Positions 8,721 to 18,600 of a stretch of 64,000 nt of DNA are shown in pieces. Numbering within the stretch: position 1 is the stretch's first letter; each line of letters opens with the position of its first letter. The position numbers were made by a program, and so were the translations under genes. The notes under the pieces are model-generated. The model saw nothing but the letters and a program-made list of their open reading frames with translations, was not told where the DNA came from and ran no database searches. Source of the stretch: Synechococcus sp. PCC 6312 (GTDB lineage Bacteria; Cyanobacteriota; Cyanobacteriia; Thermosynechococcales; Thermosynechococcaceae); contig NC_019680.1 in NCBI RefSeq assembly GCF_000316685.1, forward strand, positions 1,861,501 through 1,925,500, in the 5' to 3' direction.

Positions 8721-8743
8721 AAAAAACCCCCGCTACCGAGGGT
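8721..8743 (-). terminator. Intrinsic terminator of petJ
   Basis: On the minus strand ACCCTCG pairs with CGGGGGT around a GTAG loop (one T-G pair) and is followed by six T. The T run is on the minus strand only, so it serves petJ rather than the convergent phosphatase gene. Confidence 0.75.
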
Positions 8744-8811
8744 GAAAATTTAGCTAGTTTTTCTAGAATTGAGAATTTTGGGGTTCCTTAGAGCCGCCCT
8801 CAACCACTAAC

Positions 8812-9150
8812 TTAACCCGCCCAATTCTTAGAAGATTGATCTAAAACATAGGCAGCGACATTTTCAATTTGAGCTTCGCTTAATCGACCACCAAAAGCAG
8901 GCATTGCGTTTTTCCCATTTTGGACTTGATACATAATGGCATCAGCAGAGTTCATCCCAAACTGCTCTAGGGCCTCTTTTTTGAGGGTTTTGTTGGCCAT
9001 CACGACATTACCACCGCCCATGTGACAGGCTGCACAGTTAGCACTGAATACCTTGGCTCCATCAGCAATATCAGCCGCAAATGCCGGGGTACTCAGCCAA
9101 GTCGTTAAGGTCACTAGGGTCAAAGCCAGGATCGTTAATAACGTTTTCAC
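8812..9150 (-). CDS. petJ: Cytochrome c6
   Basis: Soluble lumenal c-type cytochrome that carries electrons from cytochrome b6f to photosystem I. Signal peptide covers residues 1-25 (hydrophobic core, cut after PAFA), mature protein starts [10 protein letters not shown]. Haem motif CAACH at about residues 39-43 and sixth ligand Met in MPAFGG. The length of 112 residues fits. It is the third gene of psbV-psbV2-petJ on the minus strand, separated by 152 bases from psbV2, and has its own downstream terminator. Confidence 0.96.
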   Translation of the reverse strand: MKTLLTILALTLVTLTTWLSTPAFAADIADGAKVFSANCAACHMGGGNVVMANKTLKKEALEQFGMNSADAIMYQVQNGKNAMPAFGGRLSEAQIENVAAYVLDQSSKNWAG

Positions 9151-9302
9151 AAGTATTCTCCTCTTCAGGGTTCAATTCTTAGGGCAAGTATTAAAAGTGG
9201 CCAGTTCTAATTCGGGCATTTTTAAGAATGAGCTAGTCAACGGGATGCCAGCGGCCCAAGCCACCATCGGCAAGTTTACCAAATTTTTCCATCCCAAATC
9301 CG

Positions 9303-9854
9303 TTAAGGAGCTGAATCAGCAAAGGTTTCTGTTCCCCAACCCGGAGCCACGGATGCAGCTCGAAGGATAAATGCAGCTAATTCTTCCAATTGCTCAGTCG
9401 TTAACCAGTTTTCTGGGACTTCTCGGCACCAGTAGCTTTCTTCGCTTCCATCATAGGTCATGGGGAGGCGTTGAAAAGCCACCAAACTGGCAATACTGTC
9501 TCGGGGTGGGGCTGCTCCCTGAAGGTCTTTTAAGGATAAAGAGACAAGGGGATTCGGGAGAGTGGCCCCGCCAACATGGCAGTTTTTGCAATTTTCTTCA
9601 AACAGACGTTTTCCTTGGGTTAACTCGGCTGGAGTAAACTCTCGGGTAGCACCTGTGGCATCTAGGGGCAAACTGACGGGTTGAGTGGCCTTGAGATATT
9701 GAGACACATAGCCATCAATCCCATTGACCGCCCAGGCCGGGTTACCCCAAGCAAAACTCCAGGCCAAGCAACTAACAACTAATGCTGTGATGCCAACCTG
9801 GAGCCAGGGGATTATTTTTGCAAGGGTGGGGAGTAATTGCGGATAGTTATTCAT
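9303..9854 (-). CDS. psbV2: Cytochrome c-550-like protein PsbV2
   Basis: Secreted c-type cytochrome related to PsbV. A long N-terminal hydrophobic segment (about 20-42, ending NPAWA) is a signal peptide or anchor. The haem motif is CKNCH in ENCKNCHVGG. Where PsbV has its sixth-ligand His (EVHPS), this protein has Cys in YWCREVPENW; a Cys/His-ligated haem has been reported for Thermosynechococcus PsbV2. The C-terminus is shorter than in PsbV and ends in ETFADSAP. It lies 15 bases downstream of psbV. Its function is unknown; some evidence suggests it can partly replace PsbV. Confidence 0.9.
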   Translation of the reverse strand: MNNYPQLLPTLAKIIPWLQVGITALVVSCLAWSFAWGNPAWAVNGIDGYVSQYLKATQPVSLPLDATGATREFTPAELTQGKRLFEENCKNCHVGGATLPNPLVSLSLKDLQGAAPPRDSIASLVAFQRLPMTYDGSEESYWCREVPENWLTTEQLEELAAFILRAASVAPGWGTETFADSAP

Positions 9855-9869
9855 TCAGGTTAATTAGAT

Positions 9870-10361
9870 TTAGTAATAGACCTTGCCGCCGCCCCATTTT
9901 TCACCCAGGATTTTGGGAGCCACCAGGATGTGACCGGCAATGTCAGCTAAGTCTTTATCGGTCAAGTTCCGCATCTTCGGAAAGATATCGGCGCTCTTGA
10001 GGCTGGGGTGAACTTCGGCAATGGACTCTTCCCCATCATAGGTAGTTGGGTCTTTCATGTAGTCCACCAGGCCAGTAATACTATCCCGAGGTGGAGTCGC
10101 CAGGGCCAAGGTTTCTGTTGCCAAGTCAAGGCTAGGATTAGTTTTTGTTACCCCGCCCACATGGCAAGTGGCACAGGCATAGTTAAATAACCGTTGCCCT
10201 TCGTCATATTGTTGTTTGGTTAAGGTAATGGATTTCCCTTGGCTATCGAAAGGAACAGTTAACACATCGGCCGTAAGTTCAGCCGCCAGCGCGGTTCCCG
10301 TCAACACTTGCCAGGTACAGAGGATCAGGGCCGCCGCCAGCCAGAAGCATCGTCTCAGCAT
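9870..10361 (-). CDS. psbV: Cytochrome c-550, PSII extrinsic subunit PsbV
   Basis: Lumenal PSII subunit that stabilises the Mn4CaO5 cluster and its chloride. Start chosen at 10361 (MLRRCFWLAAALIL) because GGAGA lies just upstream and the signal peptide then ends normally at ALAAE; a longer frame upstream is not plausible. Mature protein begins AELTADVLTVPFDSQGK. Haem motif CATCH, with the distal His in IAEVHPSLKSADIFPKMRNLT, and the conserved C-terminus GEKWGGGKVYY. First gene of psbV-psbV2-petJ. Confidence 0.96.
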   Translation of the reverse strand: MLRRCFWLAAALILCTWQVLTGTALAAELTADVLTVPFDSQGKSITLTKQQYDEGQRLFNYACATCHVGGVTKTNPSLDLATETLALATPPRDSITGLVDYMKDPTTYDGEESIAEVHPSLKSADIFPKMRNLTDKDLADIAGHILVAPKILGEKWGGGKVYY

Positions 10362-10651
10362 AGTTCTCCGTGCATTTTCTTGATAGGTTGCAATCTCAGC
10401 AGTTAAGGTCAAGGGGATCCCAATTGAGTTCGGGTAAGATGATGTCCAGGTCTGAGCATATCTGCGGCACACCGTCACAGTATCTCCCCAATGGGATCAA
10501 TTACTAAATATCATGCCATTGCCCGGGCCTTTCCCAAAGTTGGCCTGATGAAGTCTCCCATTTCAGCAACAATTCGCGACCTTAGGCTGACCAGGCCACA
10601 AAGGAAATCGAGTAGGATCCAAGAGCTTTCTGCGGTCGAGGATATCCCGCT

Positions 10652-11461
10652 ATGGCTTCTGAGCAACCTGTAACTAGCCGCCCGGTGACCATTCCCCAAC
10701 TTCAACATTGGAAACAGCAGGGTCGACCGATTACCATGCTCACGGCCTGGGATTTCTTGTTGGCGGAAATTTTGGATCGGGCCGGCGTAGATGTGATTTT
10801 GGTCGGGGACTCTCTGGGTATGGTGGCCTTGGGGTATCCAACCACATTGCCTGTGACGCTCGATCAGATGGTGCATCATAGCCAGGCCGTGCGACGGGGG
10901 GTGAAACGAGCCTTGCTGGTAGCGGATCTGCCTTGTTTAAGTTATCAACAAAGTTCAACCCAAGCCCTGCAATCTGCCGGCCGGTTACTCCAAGAGGCGG
11001 GAGTTCAAGCTGTGAAATTAGAGGGAGCCTATTCCAGTGCCATCAGGGCCGTAACAATTCTCGTTGAGGTGGGGATTCCAGTTTTAGGCCATGTCGGGTT
11101 AACCCCCCAAGCGATTCATCAACTGGGTTCCTTTCGCCAACAGGGACAATCTGCTGCTGCCGCCGATGGGATTATTCGGGATGCCTTAGCCTTGGAAGCT
11201 GCGGGGGTCTTTGGGATCATTTTGGAGCATATTCCGGCCGATCTGGCGGAAGTGATTACTCAAAAACTGCGAGTTCCGACCATTGGGATTGGTGCAGGGC
11301 CCCATTGTGATGGCCAAGTGTTAGTGACAGCAGATCTTTTGGGATTATCGGCTCAGTCTCCACCCTTTGCCCCAGCCTATGCCCATTTGCGGGGGACGAT
11401 TCACCAAGCTGTGACGGCTTACTGTCAGGATGTCCAACAAAACCGCTTCGGGCAGACTTAG
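10652..11461 (+). CDS. panB: 3-methyl-2-oxobutanoate hydroxymethyltransferase
   Basis: First committed enzyme of pantothenate synthesis: transfers a hydroxymethyl group from methylene-tetrahydrofolate to ketoisovalerate. Family motifs include [32 protein letters not shown] (Mg2+-binding Asp), [14 protein letters not shown] and [16 protein letters not shown]. The length of 269 residues is standard. The convergent gene thrS lies 230 bases downstream; that gap shows no obvious gene. Confidence 0.95.
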   Translation: MASEQPVTSRPVTIPQLQHWKQQGRPITMLTAWDFLLAEILDRAGVDVILVGDSLGMVALGYPTTLPVTLDQMVHHSQAVRRGVKRALLVADLPCLSYQQSSTQALQSAGRLLQEAGVQAVKLEGAYSSAIRAVTILVEVGIPVLGHVGLTPQAIHQLGSFRQQGQSAAAADGIIRDALALEAAGVFGIILEHIPADLAEVITQKLRVPTIGIGAGPHCDGQVLVTADLLGLSAQSPPFAPAYAHLRGTIHQAVTAYCQDVQQNRFGQT

Positions 11462-11690
11462 GGATTGGCAGCTTTGGAGGGGTGGCTCAGATAACTTTAA
11501 CGACTCGGAATTAATACCAGTAAATCGGTGCTGTCTAGATGTTGTCCGGCCTGGGAAAGTAAGACGGAAACCTGACCCCGATGATGGGTTTGATCAATCT
11601 AGAACCGATTCTGATTATTACCAATACCAGGGGATGATTGAATCACTGACCAGGCCTGGATTTTAACCTATATGTTTAAGGAGTTTGTTG

Positions 11691-13538
11691 TTAAGATTCG
11701 GTATTCGCAGGGCCTGGGGTAATCCCTAACTCGGCCTGGTGATTTTTGAGAGCAGTTTGAAACTGTTGGACTACCTCTGGCACCGGCACAACCCCTAAAT
11801 CCCCTTGGGCTCGCGTCCGTAAACTGAGGCTATTGCTCTCCACTTCTTTGGCTCCAATCACGGCCATGACGGGAATTTTCTCTTTTTCGGCATTGCGGAT
11901 TTGTTTACCCAACCGTTCCCCACTCTGATCCAGTTCGGCCCGAATTCCTAGGGTTAACAGTTGAGTCAGCAAAATTTGGGCAAAGGGATGTTGATCTTCT
12001 CCCACGGGCAAGAGGCGAATCTGGACAGGGGCCAACCAGAGGGGAAAATCCCCCACATATTCTTCAATCAAAATCCCAATCAATCGTTCCAAAGACCCAA
12101 AGGGGGCGCGATGGATCATCACCGGCCGTTTGCGACTGCCATCTTCAGCCACATATTCCAGGCCAAAGCGTTCCGGCAAATTGTAATCCACTTGCACCGT
12201 ACCTAACTGCCAATCCCGACCGAGGGCGTCTTGGAAAATGAAGTCAAGTTTAGGCCCATAAAAGGCTGCCTCGCCAATGCCAATAAAATGCTCCAGTCCC
12301 AGGGTTTCCACTGCCCGTTGAATTGCCCCCTCTGCTTTTGACCAGGCCTCATCTGAGCCAATATATTTATCCGAGTCGGGATCCCGGAAACTCAACCGGG
12401 CCCGGAAGGTTTTCAGGTTGAGGCTCTTAAAGACGGAGAGGATTAAATCCACCACATCCAAAAATTCCTGATCCAACTGCTCCGGCGTGACAAACAAATG
12501 GGAGTCATCTACTGTAAAGCCGCGCACCCTGGTTAAACCGCCCAATTCCCCGGACTGTTCATAGCGATAGACCGTGCCAAATTCCGCCAACCGCATCGGT
12601 AAACTGCGATAGGAACGCAACTCGTTTTTATAGATCTGGATATGAAAGGGGCAGTTCATTGGCTTGAGGACAAATCCCTCTTCCACCGCTGCGGCATCGA
12701 GATCATCGGCCATGAGAGGGAACATATCTTCTTTATATTTCTGCCAGTGACCGGACGTTTTGAATAAATCAACCCGAGCAATGTGGGGGGTGACAACGGG
12801 TAAATAGCCCCGTTTGAGTTGCTCCTGCTTAAGAAAATCTTCCAGGGTGAAGCGTAAGACTGTGCCTTTGGGAGTCCAGAGGGGCAGGCCTGGGCCGACA
12901 ATATCCGTAAATAAAAACAGGCCCAGTTCTTTACCAAGCTTGCGGTGATCGCGGCGGAGGGCTTCGGCTTTGCGGCGTTTGTGCTCGGCTAACTGTTCCG
13001 GAGTTTCAAAGGCCGTGCCATAGATGCGTTGGAGTTGGGCTTTGGTTTCATCCCCCCGCCAATAGGCTCCGGCGACACTTTCGAGTTCAATGGCCTGGGG
13101 GTTAAGGTCGCCCGTATTTTCCACATGGGGGCCGGCGCATAAATCCCACCACTGCTCACCGAGGTGATAGATCGTGATTGGTTCGGTTTTAATATCCGCC
13201 AGAATTTCCAGTTTGTAGGGTTCGCCCAAGGCTTTGATCCGAGCTTCAGCTTCTTCTCGGCTGACTTCTTCCCGAATAACGGGCAATTTTTGTTTGATGA
13301 TTTTGACCATCTCTTTTTGGATGGCCTTCAGGTCTTTGTCGGTAAACGGCTCAGGATTGTCGAAATCGTAGTAAAAACCGGTTTCAATCCAGGGGCCGAT
13401 GGTGACTTGAGCCTTAGGAAACAGCTTTTGCACCGCCATCGCAAGAACGTGGGACGTAGTATGCCGAATCCGCTTCAGGGTTTCTGATTCACTGGTTTTG
13501 GGGAGATTGAGAAGGGACTGTGACGCAGAATTAGACAA
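11691..13538 (-). CDS. thrS: Threonyl-tRNA synthetase
   Basis: Class II synthetase charging tRNA-Thr. The N2 editing domain starts at once with HTTSHVLAMAVQ (HxxxH zinc-like motif, about residue 26), then YDFDNPEPFT and later the C of the editing site (DLCAGPHV). The catalytic domain has MNCPFHIQIYKN, RLAEFGTVYRYEQSGEL and HRAPFGSLERLIG; the anticodon domain is at the C-terminus. It lacks the N-terminal TGS domain of E. coli ThrRS, which is normal for cyanobacterial enzymes of about 600 residues. Confidence 0.96.
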   Translation of the reverse strand: MSNSASQSLLNLPKTSESETLKRIRHTTSHVLAMAVQKLFPKAQVTIGPWIETGFYYDFDNPEPFTDKDLKAIQKEMVKIIKQKLPVIREEVSREEAEARIKALGEPYKLEILADIKTEPITIYHLGEQWWDLCAGPHVENTGDLNPQAIELESVAGAYWRGDETKAQLQRIYGTAFETPEQLAEHKRRKAEALRRDHRKLGKELGLFLFTDIVGPGLPLWTPKGTVLRFTLEDFLKQEQLKRGYLPVVTPHIARVDLFKTSGHWQKYKEDMFPLMADDLDAAAVEEGFVLKPMNCPFHIQIYKNELRSYRSLPMRLAEFGTVYRYEQSGELGGLTRVRGFTVDDSHLFVTPEQLDQEFLDVVDLILSVFKSLNLKTFRARLSFRDPDSDKYIGSDEAWSKAEGAIQRAVETLGLEHFIGIGEAAFYGPKLDFIFQDALGRDWQLGTVQVDYNLPERFGLEYVAEDGSRKRPVMIHRAPFGSLERLIGILIEEYVGDFPLWLAPVQIRLLPVGEDQHPFAQILLTQLLTLGIRAELDQSGERLGKQIRNAEKEKIPVMAVIGAKEVESNSLSLRTRAQGDLGVVPVPEVVQQFQTALKNHQAELGITPGPANTES

Positions 13539-13597
13539 GGTAGCACCCTGGAAACAAATATATAGACAATGATTCTTCTATTTTAGGCAGTATCGCC

Positions 13598-14371
13598 CTA
13601 AGCCCAAGTGACTTGTCCTAAATCCGGGGGGACATCCTGCCAGCGGCCAATACCCACAGCTTTAATGGCTTCTGCTAAGTCTACCGCTCCGGTATAAATC
13701 GCTTTCCCCACAATTGCCCCAACAATCCCCCGGCCAGTCAGGGCAAAAATATCGAGAATATCGGTCAGGGAACTCACACCCCCAGAGGCGATAATTGAGA
13801 CTTCAACTTGATCGGCTAATTCCTTTAAGGCATCTAGGTTTGGCCCTTGGAGTGTGCCATCACGGGCAATATCGGTATAAATAATTCCGCCAATCCCCAG
13901 CCGCTGCATCTGTTGAGCCAGTTGAATTGCAGTGATTTCTGAGGTTTCTAGCCAGCCGTGGGTTGCGACCCGGCCATTTTTGGCATCAATCCCCACCCAA
14001 ATCTGTCCTGGAAATTCTGCGGCCAGTTCCGCCACTAATTCCGGTTGTTTGAGAGCTACAGTTCCGAGGATTGCCCGTTCCACCCCCAGGCCAAGTAAAG
14101 CTTGCACTTGTGCTTTTGTTCGTAGTCCCCCCCCCACCTGGACTGGAATTGGGAGAGTCTGGGCAATTTCAGCAATGATGTCATAGTTAACAGGTTGACC
14201 GGACTTGGCCCCATCTAGGTCCACTAAATGCAGCCGCGTTGCCCCTTGAGAAACAAAACTTTCGGCCACTTGGCGGGGATTGGTGTTGAAGACTTGGGCC
14301 TGGTCATAGTTCCCTTGAAACAAGCGCACACATTGGCCACCTAACAAATCAATCGCGGGAATGACATCCAT
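13598..14371 (-). CDS. hisA: HisA, ProFAR isomerase
   Basis: Histidine biosynthesis enzyme, a beta/alpha barrel that opens the ribose of ProFAR by an Amadori rearrangement. Catalytic motifs: [20 protein letters not shown] at the N-terminus (catalytic Asp), [36 protein letters not shown] (second catalytic Asp) and [11 protein letters not shown]. The length of 257 residues is normal. It is a single gene here, as his genes are usually dispersed in cyanobacteria. Confidence 0.96.
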   Translation of the reverse strand: MDVIPAIDLLGGQCVRLFQGNYDQAQVFNTNPRQVAESFVSQGATRLHLVDLDGAKSGQPVNYDIIAEIAQTLPIPVQVGGGLRTKAQVQALLGLGVERAILGTVALKQPELVAELAAEFPGQIWVGIDAKNGRVATHGWLETSEITAIQLAQQMQRLGIGGIIYTDIARDGTLQGPNLDALKELADQVEVSIIASGGVSSLTDILDIFALTGRGIVGAIVGKAIYTGAVDLAEAIKAVGIGRWQDVPPDLGQVTWA

Positions 14372-14445
14372 CGTTATTGCCTAAAACTAACCCATCAATC
14401 CAGCCTACTGTGAATCTTTAGGGTTCTCCAGCTTTCTCTCGGAAC

Positions 14446-15336
14446 TTAGTAGATGGAGGGTACAAAAAATTGTTCGTTAATCGGCGGGCGGACGTAGTCT
14501 TCGGGGGCGGGGCGGCGGGGCGGCAGATCAATGGCCGGGGGCGTGATGTCTTCGTAGGGAATTTTGCTGAGTAAGTGGCTAATGCAGTTGAGGTGGGCCC
14601 GGCGTTTGTCATCGGCTTCGACTGTAAACCAGGGTGCTTCGGGAATATTCGTATGGGCTAACATCGCATCTTTGGCTTTGGAATAATCCACCCAGCGATC
14701 CCGCGATTCTATGTCCATCGGGCTAATTTTCCAGCGTTTAGCAGGTTCTAAAATCCGGGCCTGGAAGCGGCGCTCCTGTTCATCATCACTGACCGAAAAC
14801 CAATACTTAATAAGGATAATTCCAGATTTAACCAGCATCCGCTCAAACTGGGGGCAAGAGTCCATAAATTCGTTATATTGAGCCTCAGTGCAAAAGCCCA
14901 TTACCCACTCCACCCCGGCCCGGTTATACCAACTCCGGTCAAACATGACAATTTCGCCCGCCCCTGGGAGATGCTCGACATAGCGTTGAAAGTACCATTG
15001 GGTTTTTTCCCGGTCTGATGGAGTTCCCAGGGCAACGATCCGGCAACCACGGGGATTTAGGGGGGCAGAAATTCGTTTGATCATCCCACCTTTGCCGGCT
15101 GCGTCCCGCCCTTCAAAAATAATCACGATCTTCAGGCCAGCGTGTTTAACCCAATATTGCATCTTGACCAGTTCAACTTGGAGGCGAGCCAGTTCTTTGT
15201 CGTAGAAGTCACGGTCGAGTTTGCTGGGTTTTGGAGTTTCGGGCAGGGCTTTTTTCTTGTCCTTGGCTTTCTTCTTTTTTCCAGGTCCCTCGGTTTGTGC
15301 TTCAAGCGGTGCTGCTGTGATGTCTAATTCAGCCAT
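14446..15336 (-). CDS. ppk2: Polyphosphate kinase 2
   Basis: PPK2-family kinase that moves phosphate between polyphosphate and nucleotides. A Lys-rich N-terminal tail (about residues 18-40) precedes the kinase core: Walker A in FEGRDAAGKGGMIKRI (about residue 75), GTPSDREKTQWYFQRY, and the Walker B/lid region MFDRSWYNRAGVEWVMGFC. A single PPK2 domain of 296 residues indicates class I. Two TTAA repeat clusters in the upstream 280 bases resemble the cyanobacterial Pho box (see the separate site), which would fit phosphate control. Confidence 0.92.
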   Translation of the reverse strand: MAELDITAAPLEAQTEGPGKKKKAKDKKKALPETPKPSKLDRDFYDKELARLQVELVKMQYWVKHAGLKIVIIFEGRDAAGKGGMIKRISAPLNPRGCRIVALGTPSDREKTQWYFQRYVEHLPGAGEIVMFDRSWYNRAGVEWVMGFCTEAQYNEFMDSCPQFERMLVKSGIILIKYWFSVSDDEQERRFQARILEPAKRWKISPMDIESRDRWVDYSKAKDAMLAHTNIPEAPWFTVEADDKRRAHLNCISHLLSKIPYEDITPPAIDLPPRRPAPEDYVRPPINEQFFVPSIY

Positions 15337-15413
15337 AGGTCAATATCCCCATCCCTGAGCAAGTGAGCGCAATATTAATACAGTCTGCCAGGCCTGGGAA
15401 AATCTCTGTTCAT

Positions 15414-15438
15414 CATTAACACTTTCTTAAGTTGCTTA
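15414..15438. promoter_or_regulatory. Possible Pho-box half (TTAA repeat)
   Basis: ATTAACAC at 15415 and CTTAAGTT follow each other with an 11-base period, close to the cyanobacterial Pho box (repeats of PyTTAAPyPy at 11-base spacing). Only two repeats are good. It lies upstream of ppk2. Confidence 0.25.
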
Positions 15439-15542
15439 GGGCTAAATGACCAGAGCCAAGGGAATTAGCCACGATCGACACACTCGTTTTTGGCGATCCT
15501 TGTGGGATTTCCACGTTTAATCCGTTACTTATTCTTCTGAAA

Positions 15543-15573
15543 ATTTAACATTCTTTAATGTAACGTTAATCTT
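15543..15573. promoter_or_regulatory. Possible Pho box, three TTAA repeats
   Basis: TTTAACAT, TTTAATGT and GTTAATCT are arranged with periods of 10 and 11 bases, about 50-75 bases before the diguanylate cyclase start and 200 bases upstream of the divergent ppk2. The pattern resembles a PhoB/SphR site. AT-rich promoter sequence can mimic it. Confidence 0.35.
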
Positions 15574-15619
15574 ACCTGACAAGATAGAATAAATTGATGG
15601 ATATAAAACCTTATAAATA

Positions 15620-18600
15620 ATGATACTGCCGCAGTTTTCAAAGATGCGAGACTCCCTTCGTAAACCAAAATCCCTGCGAACCTTATTTATCGTTTTATTT
15701 CTGTTTCAATCGGGAGTTTTTTTAGGACTATCCTATCTCCTGTTCGAGCAATCTAAACAAAGAACGATCTCTAACTTACTGGCTGCGCTGACGATAGAAA
15801 CTAGTGAACGAATTAATAATCAAATTAGCCAAGAACTGCATACAGCTATTCGTCTCAATGCAATTAATCGAGATATTGTTGCAATTACTAACGGTACAAC
15901 AAATTACAATTCACTTATTCGTGTTGCGACGATTCAACTCAATAACTTTCCCAATATTTCCGCCATTGGAGTGAGTCAAGTTGGGGGCTACTCCTTTAGA
16001 GTGAATCGTTATGGCACTACTCCCAATCAATTTGATGTAGAACTCCTGAGTCCTGAGCGTCCCAATGAACTACAAATCTTTCGAGTTAACCATGTCGGAA
16101 ATAAATTTGTTGATCTGACAACTATGCGCCCTTTCAAGGTGACAGATTGGCCTTGGTACAAAAGCATTCAAAATATCAAACCCAATTCCTGGAGCCAGCC
16201 CCATATAAGCCGTGAGGGTTCCAACTTAGTCATCAGTACCTATATTCCTATTTATCCAACCGATACCCACCGCTTGCCCACCTTATTTGTTAGTAGCATT
16301 AGTCTCGAAAAAATTAATACTCTCTTAGAAGGACAGCAATTTAAGGTTAAGTCTCTGGCGTTTATCACCGAGTTGAGTGGGGAATTAGTCGGATCAACAA
16401 CTAGGGATAAACCTTATTCGCTAGTCAGACATAAAAATAAGCCTGGATATTCCCTCAAACGAATTCATATTCAAAATAGTTCCAATCCGCTGCTGGTATC
16501 CCTGGCTCCTCTACTCCCCCAGGCCAGTACCCTGAAACCCGGAGAGTCGCGTCTAGAAAGTCTCATCTTTGCAGGTAATCGTTATTATGTTGAGACCGAG
16601 CGATTGAACTTTGATCCCAGTTTAGATTGGCTATTAATGACCGTTATTTCCGAAGTCGAACTCACCCAGGATATTCAGAAAGACTTAATTCCGATCTTGT
16701 TTTTGCTAGTGCTGTTACTTGTGATTATGGTGATCTTGAATCTCCTGACTGCCCAGGCCATTATTCGCCCGATTCGGACACTTCAAAACCGCACCCGTGA
16801 ATTTGTTGCACCCGATACCTGCCTAGATACGATCGCTCATCCGATCAAAGAAATTAGTGAGCTTGACTCTGCCTTTGTCGAGATGGCTCAGAAAATCCAC
16901 ATCACCCTTAATCAACTTCAGACTGCCAATCACGAACTAGCCGAGCAAAAAGCCCACCTATCCCAAATTCTGGATGCAATTCCCATTGGTGTGGCAATCC
17001 ATGCTCTCCACGGCCAAGTTGAGTACCTGAATCCGGCTGGCATGAGCTTACTGGGACTCACCGCAATTCCTAACTCCCCAGGCCTGGATACACTCAACCA
17101 AGACTTTCATCTCTTTCAAGTTGGCCAAAATCGCCCCTACCCCACCGAATTACTCCCCGCTGTCCAGGCCTTGCACGGTCAAACGACTGAACTTGATGAT
17201 TTAGAATTTCGCCAGGGGGAACACCGCCGGATATTCAAGGCTTATGGTATCCCCATTTATAACCAGGCCCGTGAAATTACAGCAGCCCTCGTTATTTTTC
17301 TAGATATTACTGAGCGTAAACACCTGGAACAAATTCTCCAAAACTATAACGAAACCCTCGCAGCAGAAGTTAGAGAGCGCACCCAAGCTCTGATCAAAAG
17401 TGAAGAAAAATTCCGCTTTGCCTTGCAATCTACGGTGACAAGCTGGTGGGATTGGGATATTCAAACCAACGCCGTAGATTGGTCAGAAAACTTTGATCAG
17501 ATGATCGGCCGCGCCCCCAACTCCTATCCCAAAAATGTCGACTCCTTCCTCAGCTTTCTCCATCCCGATGATGTGGAGCCGACCCAATCCAAACTGATGG
17601 AGTCAGTCCAAACAGATGCTCCCTACAAAACTGAATTTCGCTTTGTCCACCCAGACGGCTCCATGCGCTGGATTATGGCCACCGGAACAGTCCAACGGGA
17701 TCAAAATGGGCGCGCAACCCGGATGAGTGGAATTAACCTAGACATCACCGAACGCAAACTAGCCGAAGAAGCCCTCAAAGCCAGTGAAGAAACCCTCCAA
17801 CTCGCCCTTTCCGCCGAGACAGCCAACTGGTGGAAGTGGGATATTGTGAACGACCAAATGTACTCTGCCCCATCCTTCCATGATCTCCTCGGTCGCCACG
17901 GTGATGAACTCCCCCAAACCTGGGCTGATGCCATTGCTCTCATTTATCCAGATGACCAGGCCAAAGTCCAAGCGGCGATCCAGGCCACCTTAGAACATGA
18001 CGCACCCTTTAATGTTGAATTTCGGATGATCCCACCCAATGGCAAAATAGTTTGGATAGCAGACCTCGGTGCACTGCAACGGGATGAAACGGGCCGGCCG
18101 CTCCAAGTCAGTGGCATCATGATTGACATTACTGAACGAAAACAGACCCAACTAGCCCTAGAGGAAAGTGAAGAACGGCTACGATTAGCTCTCAGTTCGA
18201 CTGGTACCAGTTGGTGGGATTGGGATATTCTCAATAACGTGATTAGATGGTCAGACAATTTTTACGCCATGGTGGGCCGAAAACCGGAAGATTGTCTCTC
18301 CCAAGTTGAAGGGTTTCTCAGTTTTGTCCACCCCGATGATCGTGAACAGGTGCATCATGCAATCCAGGCCAGTCTTGAACATGACACACCCTATCGGGTT
18401 GAGTTTCGGTTTTTGCATCCTGATGGCGCGATTTACTGGGTAATGGCGAAAGGAATCGTTCAACGGGATGAAACCGGCCGGCCAATGCGGATGAGCGGCA
18501 TCAATCTTGACATTAATGAGCGCAAAGAGATGGAAGAAGCCCTCCAAAAAAGTGAAGAACGTCTGAGAATTGCCCTAGAGTCCACGTCAACTAGCTGGTG

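Noticed and set aside
11691-13538. Missing TGS domain of ThrRS as a possible truncation
   Set aside because: Cyanobacterial ThrRS of about 600 residues normally lacks it; the start and length are normal.
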